This document shows, one piece after another, positions 23,611 through 35,882 of a DNA stretch of 64,000 nt (position 1 is the stretch's first letter; every line of letters starts with the position of its first letter). The notes below the pieces were generated by a model. It saw only the letters and a program-made list of their open reading frames with translations. It searched no databases and was not told the DNA's origin. The stretch is from Tetracentron sinense (lineage: Eukaryota; Streptophyta; Magnoliopsida; Trochodendrales; Trochodendraceae). The DNA lies in contig CM026568.1 of assembly GCA_015143295.1 (NCBI GenBank), positions 18,544,607-18,608,606 on the forward strand. Reading direction: 5' to 3'. A program made the position numbers and the translations under genes.

Positions 23611-26600
23611 GCAAATGACTCATAAGATAATAGAAGGGGTAGCATCGGAATTTAGTAAAATATCATTAGTAATAGAAGGGGTGATATTGAAATTTATCAA
23701 AAAATAATCAAAGTTTTTATTACAAAGGGCAAATTTGGAATTAGCGAAAACTTCCATCAACGTTTTGAACAGGGAATTGGCATTATAATAGTAAAGATGT
23801 TGGGATGTCCTATCTTCTCAGTGTATAAGGCATTGTATCAAATGCCAAGTCCTAATCTTCGCGCTTTAATCAATAATGGGTGGTGCTTAGCCTAACTATA
23901 TTCTGTTCCACCGATGCGAAAAAACTTACTGCGATTTAACTCAAAGAGATGTTGGATCAACCAGGTAGGCATTTTCAAAGGGGGTATCAATCACTTCATC
24001 GCCGACGCAAGTGTTCGATAGCGAAAGAAAAAAGCATAGCGATTGCAGCACATGGAGAGATCACTTCAAAGGACATGAGCTTCAAATCTTTAGAGAAAGT
24101 ATCAAAACCTATATTGGATTACAGCCCTGAGAGTGAAATGTCTCCTAGACTTTTGTGATACATTTTGAAGACAAGAAAGATGTCTCAATCTGATCTTCCC
24201 TTCTAAGGGAATGTGAAGCACCCAACATCTCTCCCTTTTAACACTCTCAGCAACCTGGTATAGAAGCTTAGGCGCCTGATATTTCTGTGTCTCACTCCTC
24301 GAAGTAGATAAATGTAAAAGAAAAACGTGCACCAAGAAAAACCCTTAACCCATTTTTCCTTGATAAGAAAGGGCACTGGCATTCAAGAGAAAAGACTGCA
24401 AAGACTTTTCCAAAGATGGGTTGCAAAGATAAGCTGATTCTTTTAAAACCCATCAACTTCCCTTGAAGAATTCGACTAGATGCTTAACTAACTTCTCTGC
24501 TTTAATTATGTATTGTAGATCTTAGTGAATGGTTAGGTCCACCAAGTTGGATTTGTGTCTTGGCTTAAATGGCGACATCAGCACTTAAACAAAAGATCGA
24601 AAGATCGTTAACTTTGTTTAATTAAAGTAGTGAATCAAGGGTCATGTTCTGAGACCCACCAATGATAATGATACATAACGAGTTTGTCGATACAGAAATC
24701 TGTCAAAATCCCATAATTTGTATGTATAAAATGATATTAATTATATGTTTATTTTGTCTAATAAAGATACTACTATATGTGTTTAACATGTTTTTATGAT
24801 GCAGTACTGACTAGTGCATCCGTGGCTTGACGATGTCAGTTGAAATTGTAAGATCAACATATATAATTGGATGATCTTGACCATTTTGAACGGTCAGAAA
24901 TGACTGACATCTACTCCTTGGATCGCTGGTCTCAACCAACTTGTCTGTGGACCCGGGGTACACCTAGGAAGATGGGAATTCCTATCTTCTCAGTATTGCC
25001 CTAGGTTCCCTCTTTAAAAAGCTTGTAATGTAATTTACATGGAGGGGACAAAGAGTTAAGGGGTGTGAGACCCTCTCCATCTCAATGGTCGTACCTAAGG
25101 GGTCCCATAAAACTCAGAGAACAGCTTTCAAACTAATGAGAGAGAGAGAGAGAGTAGAACTCAGAGAAAAGTTTGGCATAGATGCTTGCATTTTCAAGAA
25201 AGAAGCATCTTCCATGGGAAAAGTAGATTTATGAATTAGGGTTTAGAAAAAGTGTCCCAAAAGACGATCATAGAAAAAGAATGGGAGCTATCAGTCAAGA
25301 CCATCTCATCATGTTTGTGTTGGTGATGTTTCCATGAAATCCATGAACTTATAGGAGATTGTAATGCCTTTAGTAAAGCCTAACTGAAATATCCCTCCAC
25401 TATTTAAGATATAGAATTCACTATAAAGCTACAAAGCAAAGCTCTAGTTCACAACGGAAAAGCGGAGCTCCTTTTTCAGTTCATTTTTCATGTAAAGGCG
25501 GTGATACTTTCGTGATTACATAGAGACAGTAACAGTTTTGCAAAACAATTTTTCTCCTTAATTACAAGATTGTCACTACCAAATGCTAATAGGTTCCACC
25601 TTTAATTAGAGTTTGTGTTTAAACTCTAAAAAGTTTGTAACTCACTATGTTGAACATACAAAGTTACTAAGATAATTGGGACTAAGTCAAACACCTAATT
25701 CTTACACTCTACTTACAACAATACAGTACAAAATCCCTCATGAATCTTGTAAATAAATAGTAGAAAAATGTCCGAGCATAGATCAAAATCAACCCAGTCG
25801 GACAAAGTAATAATTTGATATATTGCGTTCTTGACCGTAAATTTATGAACAGTTCAGGGGGTGTAGATCTCGAATGGTGAGCTTTGACTGTCGTAAGTCG
25901 GTATCTTCTGTTTGTACAGAGTAATACCATTCACAAAACTCATACGATAAATGTAGGCATATTTTAAACTGTCATGTAGTGCAATGAGTAACATTATTTT
26001 AAAGTCTCAAGCCTGCTTCCCTTAATTGATTAAAGCTCAAGCCTAAGCCTCCTTTATTAACAACTCTAAGGATATGAGAGAGAGAAAGAGAGTAAATGTC
26101 AATGATTCAATCCTTGATTCGAGATAAAGAATTCTCGAGCTGCTCTTAGGAGATCTCGAATCCTCAACTCCCACCCCATTTTGCTTTAGATGGGCTTTGG
26201 TTGCTTAGTTTTAGCTTTCCCAAAAGGAGAGCCATGCTAAGTGCCAACCAATCCCACATTATTTTTTATCTTTACATCTTCACCACCAATCAATAAGCCT
26301 CCTAAGTTTTTACCTATGTGTCCCAGCATAATTCGTTTGCCAGGATGCAGGTTTGAAAAATTTTCAAACTCTCATTGTGGGAATATTACTTGTTTTTTAT
26401 TTTCATTTCAGAGGTAGAAAGTTATAGTAACAACCGATTCTAAAAGTAATAGAGAAAATTAACAACATGTATATCAAACACGGCGCAAGAGCTTGAAAAT
26501 TTGCATCTAGACTAGCATTTCTCGATAAATGAAATACTCACTTCCACATAATCTTATTGGTGAAAGGTTTACCGCGGAATCTAATTCCTTTTTCTTTAAT

Positions 26601-27235
26601 AGGGTGGTAGGTTATGTCCATTGTCCTTTCCTTTGGACTCTCTCCTCCTAGATTTTTGTTCATGGCTTCTACTATAAGGGTAAGAAAGGGAGGGGGAGAG
26701 AGGGACAGGTAAAAAGTAAAGAAAACTAGGAAGGAGAGAATAAGAGGCTCTTTTTCTAAAAGTACATAGTAAACCTCATCCAATCAATACAAATCATTTT
26801 TTCCTATTACTTTGCTGTTTTTCTAATGTTTAGGGCTAATTAAAGATTAAGGTTTTATAAAGCAAAGTTTAAGAGAGATTCCAATTTTTTAAAGCTTTGG
26901 TCTTTGTGAATGCAATTCCCAATGCCAACTAATAATGACATTACAGAGAGATAGAATCTTGCTTATGAGTTTTTTTTGTAAAGAAAGAATAATATTATTA
27001 AATACATTTTTTCTTTATTTATTATTTATTCATGGATGATTAGGAGTAAGTCGTGTATAATCAAGGTGTTTGTATGAAAAAATTTCAACATATCACTACC
27101 ATAGATACAAGTCGTCAAAACAATGGGTCAACATATATATGGTCAATGATGATCCTAGCCAATAGATTAAAGGTAGCAGTCATAAACTTATTGACCTATC
27201 AAGAGGTCACCATTAACTAGAACTTCAAATCTATG
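23611..27235. other. Unassigned gene-poor stretch
   Basis: Open frames are short and carry no recognised domain. Noted: the phrase CCTATCTTCTCAGT occurs at about 23808 and 24981, and an (AG)n run lies at 25139-25154. The words around 25440-25560 look like LTR leader sequence, but no pair or boundary was found. Confidence 0.45.
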
Positions 27236-27240
27236 GTACA

Positions 27241-27532
27241 TGAGATTGGATCACAGTCAATTGCAATTGGACTCTCCCCGAGTTCAATCGCACAACTCAC
27301 AGGTCAACAACTGTAGTTAAGATTCACTAACTCTTAAGGTTCAATAATATAATCTTGGTTTTAGAAGAAAAAATTAATTATAAGGGTTAAAAATTCTTAA
27401 ACAAAGTTAAATATTTCTTTAATAAAATAGTCATATTTTTTTAGCTCTAGTAAATCCTAACCACAGTTGATAAGGATTAAAAGAGACTGTTGACCACGAG
27501 TTCAATCGCAAATCACTGTAATCTAATCTCAT
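27241..27532. mobile_element. Foldback MITE, ~292 bp, with ~9-bp imperfect TSD
   Basis: Terminal sequence TGAGATTGGATCACAGT is matched by the inverse of ACTGTAATCTAATCTCAT at the right end. The arms continue inward through GAGTTCAATCGCA and GGTCAACAACTGTAGTTAAG. Flanks ATGGTACA (27233-27240) and ATGGTAAC (27533-27540) suggest an 8-9 bp target duplication, as made by Mutator-like or hAT elements. No transposase. This is the best bounded copy of the family. Confidence 0.65.
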
Positions 27533-27540
27533 CATGGTAA

Positions 27541-28085
27541 CACGCTAATTACCTACGACTTGCATGCTGGTAAGTGGTAATAACTAGTACACCCTTAGCA
27601 AAAAAAAAAAAAAACCTAGCATACCACTTAGAATAGTATGTATATCGAGGCTTCTTTTTCTCACGTACTTTTGTGTTAATATGCAAATGCCTCACCAAAC
27701 ATTGCTGGTTATGCTTACCAAGCATCGTTCTTGTGTTTTTTTTTAAGTTAAACAAGCATTGTTGTTGAGCAAAGTCTTTTAGGGTGTGCGTGAGTGTGTG
27801 GTATATTATCACAAAAAAAAAAAAAAGTCTTTTAGGATGTGGTCATTTGGTGAGAAAATAAAGGAAACTAAAAAAAAAAAAATTCTTGTACATTTTTAGT
27901 TTTTTTTTTTTTTTGGGTGCGGAGTACATTTTTAGTGAGTGTGCAGAAAACACATTTTCCTTCTCATGCACTTTTTGTAACAGTGACATTTTCTCTCACT
28001 TTCGTTTTTAAATGAACACACCCTTAGGTAGAATTGGTATCAAACTATACCCATTCTAATAAAAATATTACATACACCTAGCTGC
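27541..28085. other. Unassigned, rich in A and T homopolymers
   Basis: Several runs of 11-14 A or T (about 27600, 27811, 27870, 27900). No gene seen. Confidence 0.5.
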
Positions 28086-28089
28086 TTTG

Positions 28090-28371
28090 GCCTCTCTTAT
28101 GAGATAATGAATCAAAGGGTTTTATTCGACCTTCAAAGGGGCTTAGGCAAGGATCCATTATCCCCTTACCTCTTCATTGCCATGATAGTAGTTGTGGAGA
28201 GAGAGAAAAATATCAGGTATAAAACTAGCTCGTCAATGTCCTAAACTCATTTACTTACTCTTTGCATATGACAACTTCATCTTTTCAAATGCGGATGTAA
28301 CTGAAGCCTAAAATCTAAATGATTTTCTCTATCAATACAGCCAGATATTCAGGCAAGTGATTGTTAGCCTA
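28090..28371 (+). pseudogene. LINE (L1-type) ORF2 reverse transcriptase, left part
   Basis: Encodes ESKGFIRPSKGLRQG, a PYLFI-like PLPLHC in shifted frame, a LLFADD-like LLFAYD stretch and FLYQYSQIFRQ. These are the standard RT palm motifs of plant L1 elements in order. The frame breaks several times. It stops exactly where the SIRE-like Copia element begins and resumes at 33872, so the two parts are one interrupted gene. Confidence 0.8.
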
Positions 28372-29770
28372 TAGGTTTTCATCTTAGGTCTCCATATTGA
28401 TTTTGATGATAACATAATAATAGAATGAGATTTATGTTACTAATATTTCTCTTGAGTTTATATTGACAAATAGTCTACTAAGAGCATTAGCAAACCATTC
28501 AGTGAAAAAGCATGAAGGAGACTCCATCTATGAAGAAGATTTATCCTCAAGTCAAAGTCAAGCCATTGGATCACATTGAAGATCATATGAAATTGCCAAA
28601 GTCCAAGTTAGATCTTGAAGCTAAAGAAAAAATCTACTTAAGATCAAGACTATTCAAGATCAAGATTGAAGATGAAGACTCTCAAGAAGGTTTTATAGTT
28701 TATTATTTAGTCTTTGAAAGTACTTAGGACTTATGTAAGAAATCCCCAAAGTTTGGTTGGTAGAATTGCTCAATTACTTAGATTGATCATAGGTTCCTTA
28801 AGACCCATTGAATATCAATCTAAGGACCTAAAACATAATAAATATCTTGATTAAGTTAAGGTTAAAGATCATAGAAATCATGCCTATCAATTTGATTAAG
28901 AAAAGAGGAGTTTCTGTAAAAATACAGAGGACTCATCGACGAATAAGAATATCCAATCTGGACTTGTTGATGAATTGAACTCCAGTAGCTTCGGGCTCAA
29001 TTCTGCCATTGAACTCGTCGACGACTGAGCAGTGCTCTGGTGCACTTGTCGACGACTTCTTGTGGGAACCAACTCCAACGACTAGTTTTCTAACGGCTAT
29101 ATTTTTTCAATGAGCCTTCAACAGCTATATTTTTGCAAGTGCTATAAATATGATTGATTTATGAATGAAATTAATAACTTCAATACTTCCAATTAATCAA
29201 ACCATTCACTCAAAGCTTAGATTGTCAAATCTATCGAGTTCAACCTAGAAATCCCAAATCCTAATTTTTGAGCTATTTAACTCCAATATTTGGGAGATTT
29301 TCTAGAGAGTGATAAAGTCTTTATCAACTCATCTAATAAGCATAATCAGATTGTAAACATTTTTTATCAAGAGTGTGTTGAAATCAAGATGTTCGTGGGA
29401 GTCTTATCCGTGAAGCAGGTAGCTTTGTAAGGTGTGATTTCTACCCGGAAAGAGATTGTAGCGGTGTGATCTTCACCTGGAAGAAGGTTATACGATTGGG
29501 TATAAATCATGGTGAATCCTCTAGCGGGTATAGCTTGAGGTAGGGACATAAGCGGGTTGCCGAACCTCGTGAACAACATCGTGTGTCAAAGTGTTTATTT
29601 TCTCTCTAACTCTTTTCTTTACTTTATTGTTTTGCATTGCTTGGTAGAATTGTTAAATTTTTATTTCCTTTAACTTGTTTAAGTTGAAATTTCGCTTAGG
29701 GAAGAAGAAATAATTTTATTTTGCCATAGACCCTATTCAACCCCCCCTAGGGTCCAATACTTGGGCAACA
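28372..29770 (+). repeat. 5' LTR of the SIRE-like element
   Basis: TG...CA ends; TATAAATA at 29143. Differs from the 3' LTR by scattered substitutions, small indels and a much shorter C run (about seven C near 29741 against more than 30). Confidence 0.9.
29143..29150 (+). promoter_or_regulatory. TATA box in the 5' LTR
   Basis: TATAAATA within GCAAGTGCTATAAATATG; in the 3' LTR the equivalent is altered to GTAAATA. Confidence 0.55.
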
Positions 29771-29785
29771 AGTGATATCAGAGTC
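29771..29785 (+). other. Primer-binding site (initiator Met-tRNA type)
   Basis: AGTGATATCAGAGTC directly after the LTR resembles the TGGTATCAGAGC consensus of Copia elements primed by initiator methionine tRNA. Confidence 0.7.
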
Positions 29786-29836
29786 AAAGTCTCTGTTTTT
29801 ATAAAAGATTTAACCATCTTGGAGAAAAGATTTTGA

Positions 29837-31459
29837 TTGGCAAAAATAGAAAATGTTTGTGCAACTATCCTTAGAGAAGACCATTCCACAACTAGACCTC
29901 CCTTGTTTGATAGACAAAACTATAACTATTGGAAAGTGAGAATGATGTATTTCATTCAAGGTTTAAATTATAATTGTTGGAAAATCATAGTAAATGGTCT
30001 CCACATTCTCACAAAAAATGTTAATGAAATTCAAATTCCTAAGGATGAAGATGAATGAACACAAACCGACATCAAGCTTGTTCAACTTAATGCTAAAGCT
30101 ATAAGCAACCTATATTGCGCATTGAGTCCACAAGAATTTAATAGAGTCTTGCCTTGTGATTCCGCTAAAGAAATTTGGGATAAATTCCAAATTACTTATG
30201 AATGGACTAATCAAGTTCAAGAACAAAAAGTAGTACTAGTCCATTAATATGAAATGTTTAAAATTGAACACAATGAACCTATCTCATTTATGTTTGAAAA
30301 TTTTACTAACATTATTAATGAGTTGAGATCTCTTGGAAAGATTTATTCTAATACAGAGAATGTAAGGAAAATCCTCCGCTCACTACCTAAAGAATGAGCT
30401 CAAAAAGTAACGGCTATCCAAGAAGCCAAAGATCTCACAACTCTACAATTGGATGAGCTTCTAGGATCTCAATTGACTCATGAGGTCATCATGAGTACGC
30501 AAAAAGATGAAAAGCTTACACCAATGGGACATGCTCTAATATCCTCCCAAATAATTGAAGAGACCGAAGATGAGAAAAGTGATTTAAGTGAAGAAGAGAT
30601 TGATCACTTAACAAGAAAATTCAAGAAGTTCTTAAAGCATAAGAAGAACTTGAAGAAAAGATCTTATAAGAAAAAATTCAAAAAAGAGAACATCAAGAGC
30701 CAATCCTAAAAAGAAGAAGAGATAGTATGCTACAAGTGCAAAAAACCCGGACATATCAAGGCAGAATGCCCCTTACTCAAGAAAAGCTAAAATTACATGA
30801 AAATGACAATAAAAACTACATGGGATGAATCCAATGGAAGTGAGTTGGATGCAAGCTCAAGTGAAGGGGAGCAAGTCAATCTTTGTCTCATAGTCCATGA
30901 GGATGAGGTACAATCTTCCCAAGATGAATCTCTTTCTTTTGATGAATTACAAAAAGCTTATGATGGACTTTATGAAGAATTTGAAAAATTAGCTTCAAAG
31001 AATAAAAAACTTAAGAAAGAAAACTCTTCTTTTTAAAATAAAAATGAAATTTTGAAAAATGAAAATAAAATTTTGAAAGAAGAAAATGAGAAATTAAAAG
31101 AAAAAGAAAAATTAATTTCTATGCCTCAATTTCAAATCATTGAATGCAATGAATTCAATAATTTGAATTCTAAGATTGATGATTTGTCTTATATTGTAAC
31201 CAAATTCACCAATGGTAAAAATATCCTAAATACAATGCTAAGAAATCAAAGATGTGTTTTTGGTAAAGCCGGTCTTGGTTATAATTTAAAAATTAAGTAA
31301 AAAGATTATCAAAACTTCTTTACCTCTTATACTTCAAAGAATATTTATATTTTTATTGGTAATAAGAAAATTAGGCAAGTTTGGGTTCTTAAAGGAACAA
31401 CCTCTCCCAAGTCTAATGTTGTTGGGCCTAAAACGGTTTGAGTGTCAAAGAGTGCTACC
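29837..31459 (+). pseudogene. SIRE-like gag, one frame with about eight stop codons
   Basis: A single reading frame from ATG at 29837 holds all gag parts without a frameshift. It has an N-terminal DUF4219/UBN2-like region (RPPLFDRQNYNYWKVRMM, LNAKAISNLYCALSP, AKEIWDKFQ), a zinc knuckle CYKCKKPGHIKAEC near 30731-30772, an acidic Ser-rich linker and a Lys/Glu coiled coil (about 30940-31130). The tail reads RQVWVLKGT and KSNVVGPKTV. In-frame stops lie near 30056, 30245, 30395, 30707, 30788, 31034, 31298 and 31439. At least two sit where tryptophan is expected (LPKxW and TVW), fitting G-to-A decay. Normal elements continue into protease here; this one does not. Confidence 0.85.
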
Positions 31460-32410
31460 TAAACTTGTGGAGTATGATGCCTAAGTCAAGTTTCTTTAAA
31501 TTGAAAATTTTAAAAAAGAATTTGATTAATGATGCTGCTTGAATTATGTTTTGGATAAGCATTGATTGATGATATGTGTTCGATACTTGAAAAGTATGAT
31601 TGATATTTTAATGATATAATTGGTGTTATGAAACTATGATGTTGTTTGAAATATGTGTTGATGTACTGAATTAATATTTATATGTTTTGATATATTAATT
31701 GGTATTATGAGCTTGTGGTATGGTTTGAAAATGGATGTTTTGTTAAAATGCTTCCATGCTTGAAAATGTATTGAATGATGTTATGATATGATATGCTTTA
31801 AATGTATGATATGATGAATAATGCTTAAATAAATTATATGAAATGTGAATTGTTTGATATGTTTCACTGCACAATGTTCAACTGATTGGTGTTGTAAGTC
31901 TTTGGTATCCACACTGGTTATTACAGAGAAACTACCTAACAAGTTCAGGAATTAGAACATTGTTTGTTCACTATTTGATGATATTTGTGCTTTGATTGAT
32001 ATTGATATACTTTGATTGAAAATGAATATTATTAGTATGATATAGTTGAAATATCTATGCTTGGTATCATGAAATGAATGTTTTGTATAATCATGCCTTT
32101 TGATGATGTTAGGGGAGAAATGTGATAATGGAATGATATTCCTAAAACCCTAATTCTAATTGGTATTAAATGATATATTTGATAAATTTAATTAGTTTAA
32201 AAGACATTCAATTTGGTCTCAATTGCTTTAAATGACTTATCTAAAATGAATCAATGATTGGAATCATGACTAATGAATGGACTATCTAAAAGATACACAG
32301 ATTTCAAAAGTTTATCTTAAATTAATAATGCATATGTATAGGGAGAGTTAACCTCAAAATTTTCATATATTGAGGGAGAGCTTATTCCCAATCCATTCCA
32401 TTGTCATCAT
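31460..32410 (+). other. C-poor, TGAT-rich interior of the SIRE-like element
   Basis: Long T/G/A-rich, C-poor stretch with recurring TGATATG and TTGATAT words and no coding frame. It stands where pol is missing. Confidence 0.7.
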
Positions 32411-32425
32411 AAAAAAAGGAGAGAT
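32411..32425 (+). other. Polypurine tract
   Basis: AAAAAAAGGAGAGAT immediately before the TGTTAGCC start of the 3' LTR. Confidence 0.8.
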
Positions 32426-33806
32426 TGTTAGCCTATAGGTTTTTACCTTAGGTCTCCATATTGATTTTGATGATAACATAATAATATAATGAAATTTATG
32501 TTACTTAAGTCTCTCTTGAGTTTATATTGAAAAACTGTCTACTAAAAACATTAGCAAACCATTCAGTGAAAAAGCATAAAAGAGACTTCATCTATGAAGA
32601 AGATTCATCACCAAGTCAAAGCCAAGCTATTGGATCAATTTAGATCACATTGAAGATAATTGAAGTCACATGAAAGTACTAAAGTCCAAGTCAGATCTTG
32701 AAGCTCAAGAAGAAATCTACTCAAGATCAAGATTGAAGATGAAGACTCTCAAGAAGGTTTTATTATTTATTATTTAGTTTTTTAGAGTACTTAAGACTTA
32801 TGTAAGAAATCTCCAAAGTTTGGTTGGTAGAATTGCTCAATTACTTAAACTGACCATAGGTATCTTAAGACCCATGGAATATCAATCTAAGAACCTAAAA
32901 CATAATAAATATCTTGATTAAGTTAAGGTTAAAGACCATAGAAATCCTGTCTATCAATTTGGTTAAGAAAAGATGAGTTTTTGTAAAAATACAGAGGACT
33001 CGTTGACGAATGGGGATTTCTAATCTGGACTCGTCAACGAATTAAACTCCAGTAGCTTCGGATTCAATCTTGCCATTGAACTCGTCGACGATTGAGCCGT
33101 GCTCTGGTGCACTCATCTCGACGACTTCTTGCATGAACCAAATCCAACGGTTAGTTTTCTAACGACCATATTTTTCCAATGAGCCTTCAACGACTATATA
33201 TTTGCAAGAGTTGTAAATATGATTGATTTATGAATAAAATCAAGAACTCTAATACTTTTAGTTAATCAAATCATTCACTCAAATCTTAGATTGCCAAATC
33301 TATCGAGTTTAACCTAGAAATCCCAAATCCTAGTTTTTGAGCTATTTAACTCCAATTTTTGAAAGATTTTTTAGAGAGTGTTAAAGTTTTTATCAGCTCA
33401 TCTAAGGAGCATAATCAGATTGTAAACCTCTTCTATCAAGAGTATATTGAAATCAAGACGTCCGTGGGAGTCTTTTCCATGAAGAAGGTAGCTTTGTAAG
33501 ATGTGATCTCCACCTGGAAGAGATTGTAACGGTTTGGTCTTCACCTGGAAGAAAGCTGTACGATTGGGTATAAATTGTGGTGAATTCTCTAATGGGTATA
33601 GCTTGAGGCGGTGATGTAGGCGGGTTGCCGAACCTCGTGAACAACATCGTGTGTCAACGTGTTTGCATTCTCTCTAACTCTTCTCTTTACTTTATTGTTT
33701 TGCATTGTTTGGTAGAATCGTTAAATTTGCATTTCCTTTAACTTGTTTAAGTTGAAATTTTGCTTATGGAAGAAGAAAGAAATTTATTTTGCCATAGACC
33801 CTATTC

Positions 33807-33841
<35 letters not shown>

Positions 33842-33866
33842 TCTAGGGTCCAATACTTGGGCAACA
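32426..33866 (+). repeat. 3' LTR of the SIRE-like element
   Basis: Same ends as the 5' LTR. Contains a run of more than 30 C at about 33807-33839, which with small indels accounts for the 42-bp length difference. Confidence 0.9.
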
Positions 33867-33871
33867 ATGAT

Positions 33872-35728
33872 AAATTTCTCTAAATCCAATCTTTTATTTA
33901 GCCGAAATACCCCTTGGATATTCAGGAGACAACTGGAAGACAACCTTCATATGAGATGTTATGAGTCCACTGACTTGTACTTAGTGCTTCCCTCTTATTT
34001 GGGTAGGAATAGAAGTACTCTCTTTGCAAATCTCAAGAGAAAAAACTCAAAAACGAATGCCTGGGTGGAAGAAAAAGGCATTAACTTAAGCGGGTATAGG
34101 GCTTTTCATTGGATGAATTGGAGCAGGTTATTCAAAACAAGAGGAGGTTTGGGTTTTCGAGATATAGGGTTATTCAACAAGGCTTTATTGGTGAAACAAA
34201 GTTGGAGTATCCTCAAATTCCCTCATTCCTTAAAAGCTCGTGTGGTGAAGGGTTTGAACTTTCTAATTTGTATTTTTATGGAAACACAGGTGAGATACCG
34301 AGCTTCATGGGGTTGGAGGAGCATTTTGGCCAAGAGAGATGTTTTTCAGAAAGAACTTTGATGGCAAGTGGGTGACGACAGTTCAATCAAATTTTGGTTA
34401 GCACCGTGGATCCCTGATTTACCAAATTTTATGCTTTTCTCTCCAGGTCGAGTGAGCGAGGAGGTGGTCATTGTAGATGCTCTCATTTATTTCCAAAGGT
34501 CCTCTTGGAAACTTCACAAGCTCAGAAGTAGGTACTTCGAGCTTGAAATCCAAGCCATTCTCAGGATTTCGTTTAATAAGTGGGGTGCCCAGGATCTTGT
34601 ATTTTTTCAAATTTGGTGTGTAGAGTGAAATCATCTTATCATGTCTTGGAAAAGGACCTGCGACTTCATGATACTTCCCCGGGCCCTTCCACTTCCCTGG
34701 TTAGCAATGAAATGTGAAAGCAAACTTAGAAGATCCCAGTTCCGCCAAAAATTCAAATTTTAATTTGGATGGGCTGTTGGAATGCACTAGCAGTTTCTAA
34801 AAATCTCCTCAAGAAATGAGTTCAAGTTGACCTACTTTGCCCACTTTGTTACGCAACTGTTGAATCTGTAACTCATTTGTTTCTACAGTGTGATTTTACT
34901 CGAGCTACTTGGCTTGCCTTATCTTATCATTGGAGTGGGGAGTTGGGCATTATGGTTGATTTCGCAAAATGGTTGTCTAACTAGTCCATGAAACCTATTT
35001 TCAGTGCAGACAACTATAGGATGGTAGTCAATATAGCCACAACTCTTTATGCCATATGGTTCACCCAAAATGAAGTGGTTTTCTTAAATGCAAAGGTTGA
35101 TCCAAGGAAAACAACAGAATGGGCTAAGAGTTTGGCGGCAGAGATTACCAACCAAATGAAGAGTCACTCTCATGGGGAAGCAAATCATCACGAGACGTCA
35201 AGAGAAGAGTGGTTGTCTCTTTCAAGTGGCAAACACCATCGAGGGGGGTTATAAAAATTAATTGAAATGGAACTTTTTGTGGGTCCGATGGTGCAGCAGG
35301 AATGGGATTAGTGATGCGGGATTATAGAGCCGTGGTTCTAGCTCGGATCTCAAAGGCAATTCAGGCGAGCTCGCCACTTGTTGCCGAGGGCTTTGCCCTT
35401 AAAGAAAGTTTGGAGGTGGAACAAATGGTCTCAGATTATTGTGGAAAGCGATTCCAAATTTTGGTTACAACGGTTATCGATGGGTCCCCTTCATTTGCGA
35501 TGGAGGTCCGTCCAATCCTTGAGGACATATCCTCATTTCTAAACCATCTCTCATCAATGAGAGTTGTGTTCATTTTGCCGCCACGAGAATTCAATAGGCC
35601 ATAGCCAGGCTCAGAAGGTTATTCAGTTGTTTCAGAATGTTACACGTTTTGCTCTCCCTTCTCAAGTGTGGGGCCTCATCTTCCCTTTTAATCCTGATAC
35701 TAGGGTGGTGGCCAGAGATGTCCCTTAG
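33872..35728 (+). pseudogene. LINE ORF2, right part: RT end, zf-RVT, RNase H
   Basis: Continues the gene cut at 28371: INFSKSNLLFSRNTPW, ESTDLYLVLPSYLGRNRS, then an internal deletion of roughly 50 codons before GINLSGYRAFHWMNWSRL and GGLGFRDIGLFNKALLVKQSW. Next come DDSSIKFWLAPWIPDLPNF and KWGAQD, a zf-RVT region with CPLCYATVESVTHLFLQCDF, and an RNase H domain (NWNGTFVGSDG-like start, AGMGLVMRDYRA, LVAEGFALKESLE). The last frame ends near 35726 after RVVARDVP. Many stops and frameshifts. No 3' poly(A) is obvious. Confidence 0.85.
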
Positions 35729-35882
35729 TTGATTTTTTGTTTGATTATACAATTACCCAAAACAAAAAGTGAGATAATAGTTATTATATATCATGATATT
35801 TTGGGTATTAATAAACACTATATAACCTAATATTTTTTTTGTAATAAACAGTAACACGTGTCCCACTCAAGAAGGTCGTCTA

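Larger units (their letters stand above)
28372..33866 (+). mobile_element. SIRE-like Copia element lacking pol, nested in a LINE
   Basis: Two LTRs, 28372-29770 (1399 bp) and 32426-33866 (1441 bp), start TGTTAGCCTATAGGTTT and end CTTGGGCAACA. A primer-binding site follows the first, and a purine tract precedes the second. Flanking GTGAT (28367-28371) and ATGAT (33867-33871) are the target duplication with one mutation. The interior holds one gag frame and about 1 kb of AT-rich non-coding sequence; protease, integrase, RT and RNase H are absent. Gag style with a zinc knuckle and coiled coil points to the SIRE/Maximus lineage. Confidence 0.9.

Noticed and set aside
29771..33866. Possible env-like or pol remnant between gag and the 3' LTR
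   Set aside because: The spacer has no frame longer than background and no motif of either kind.
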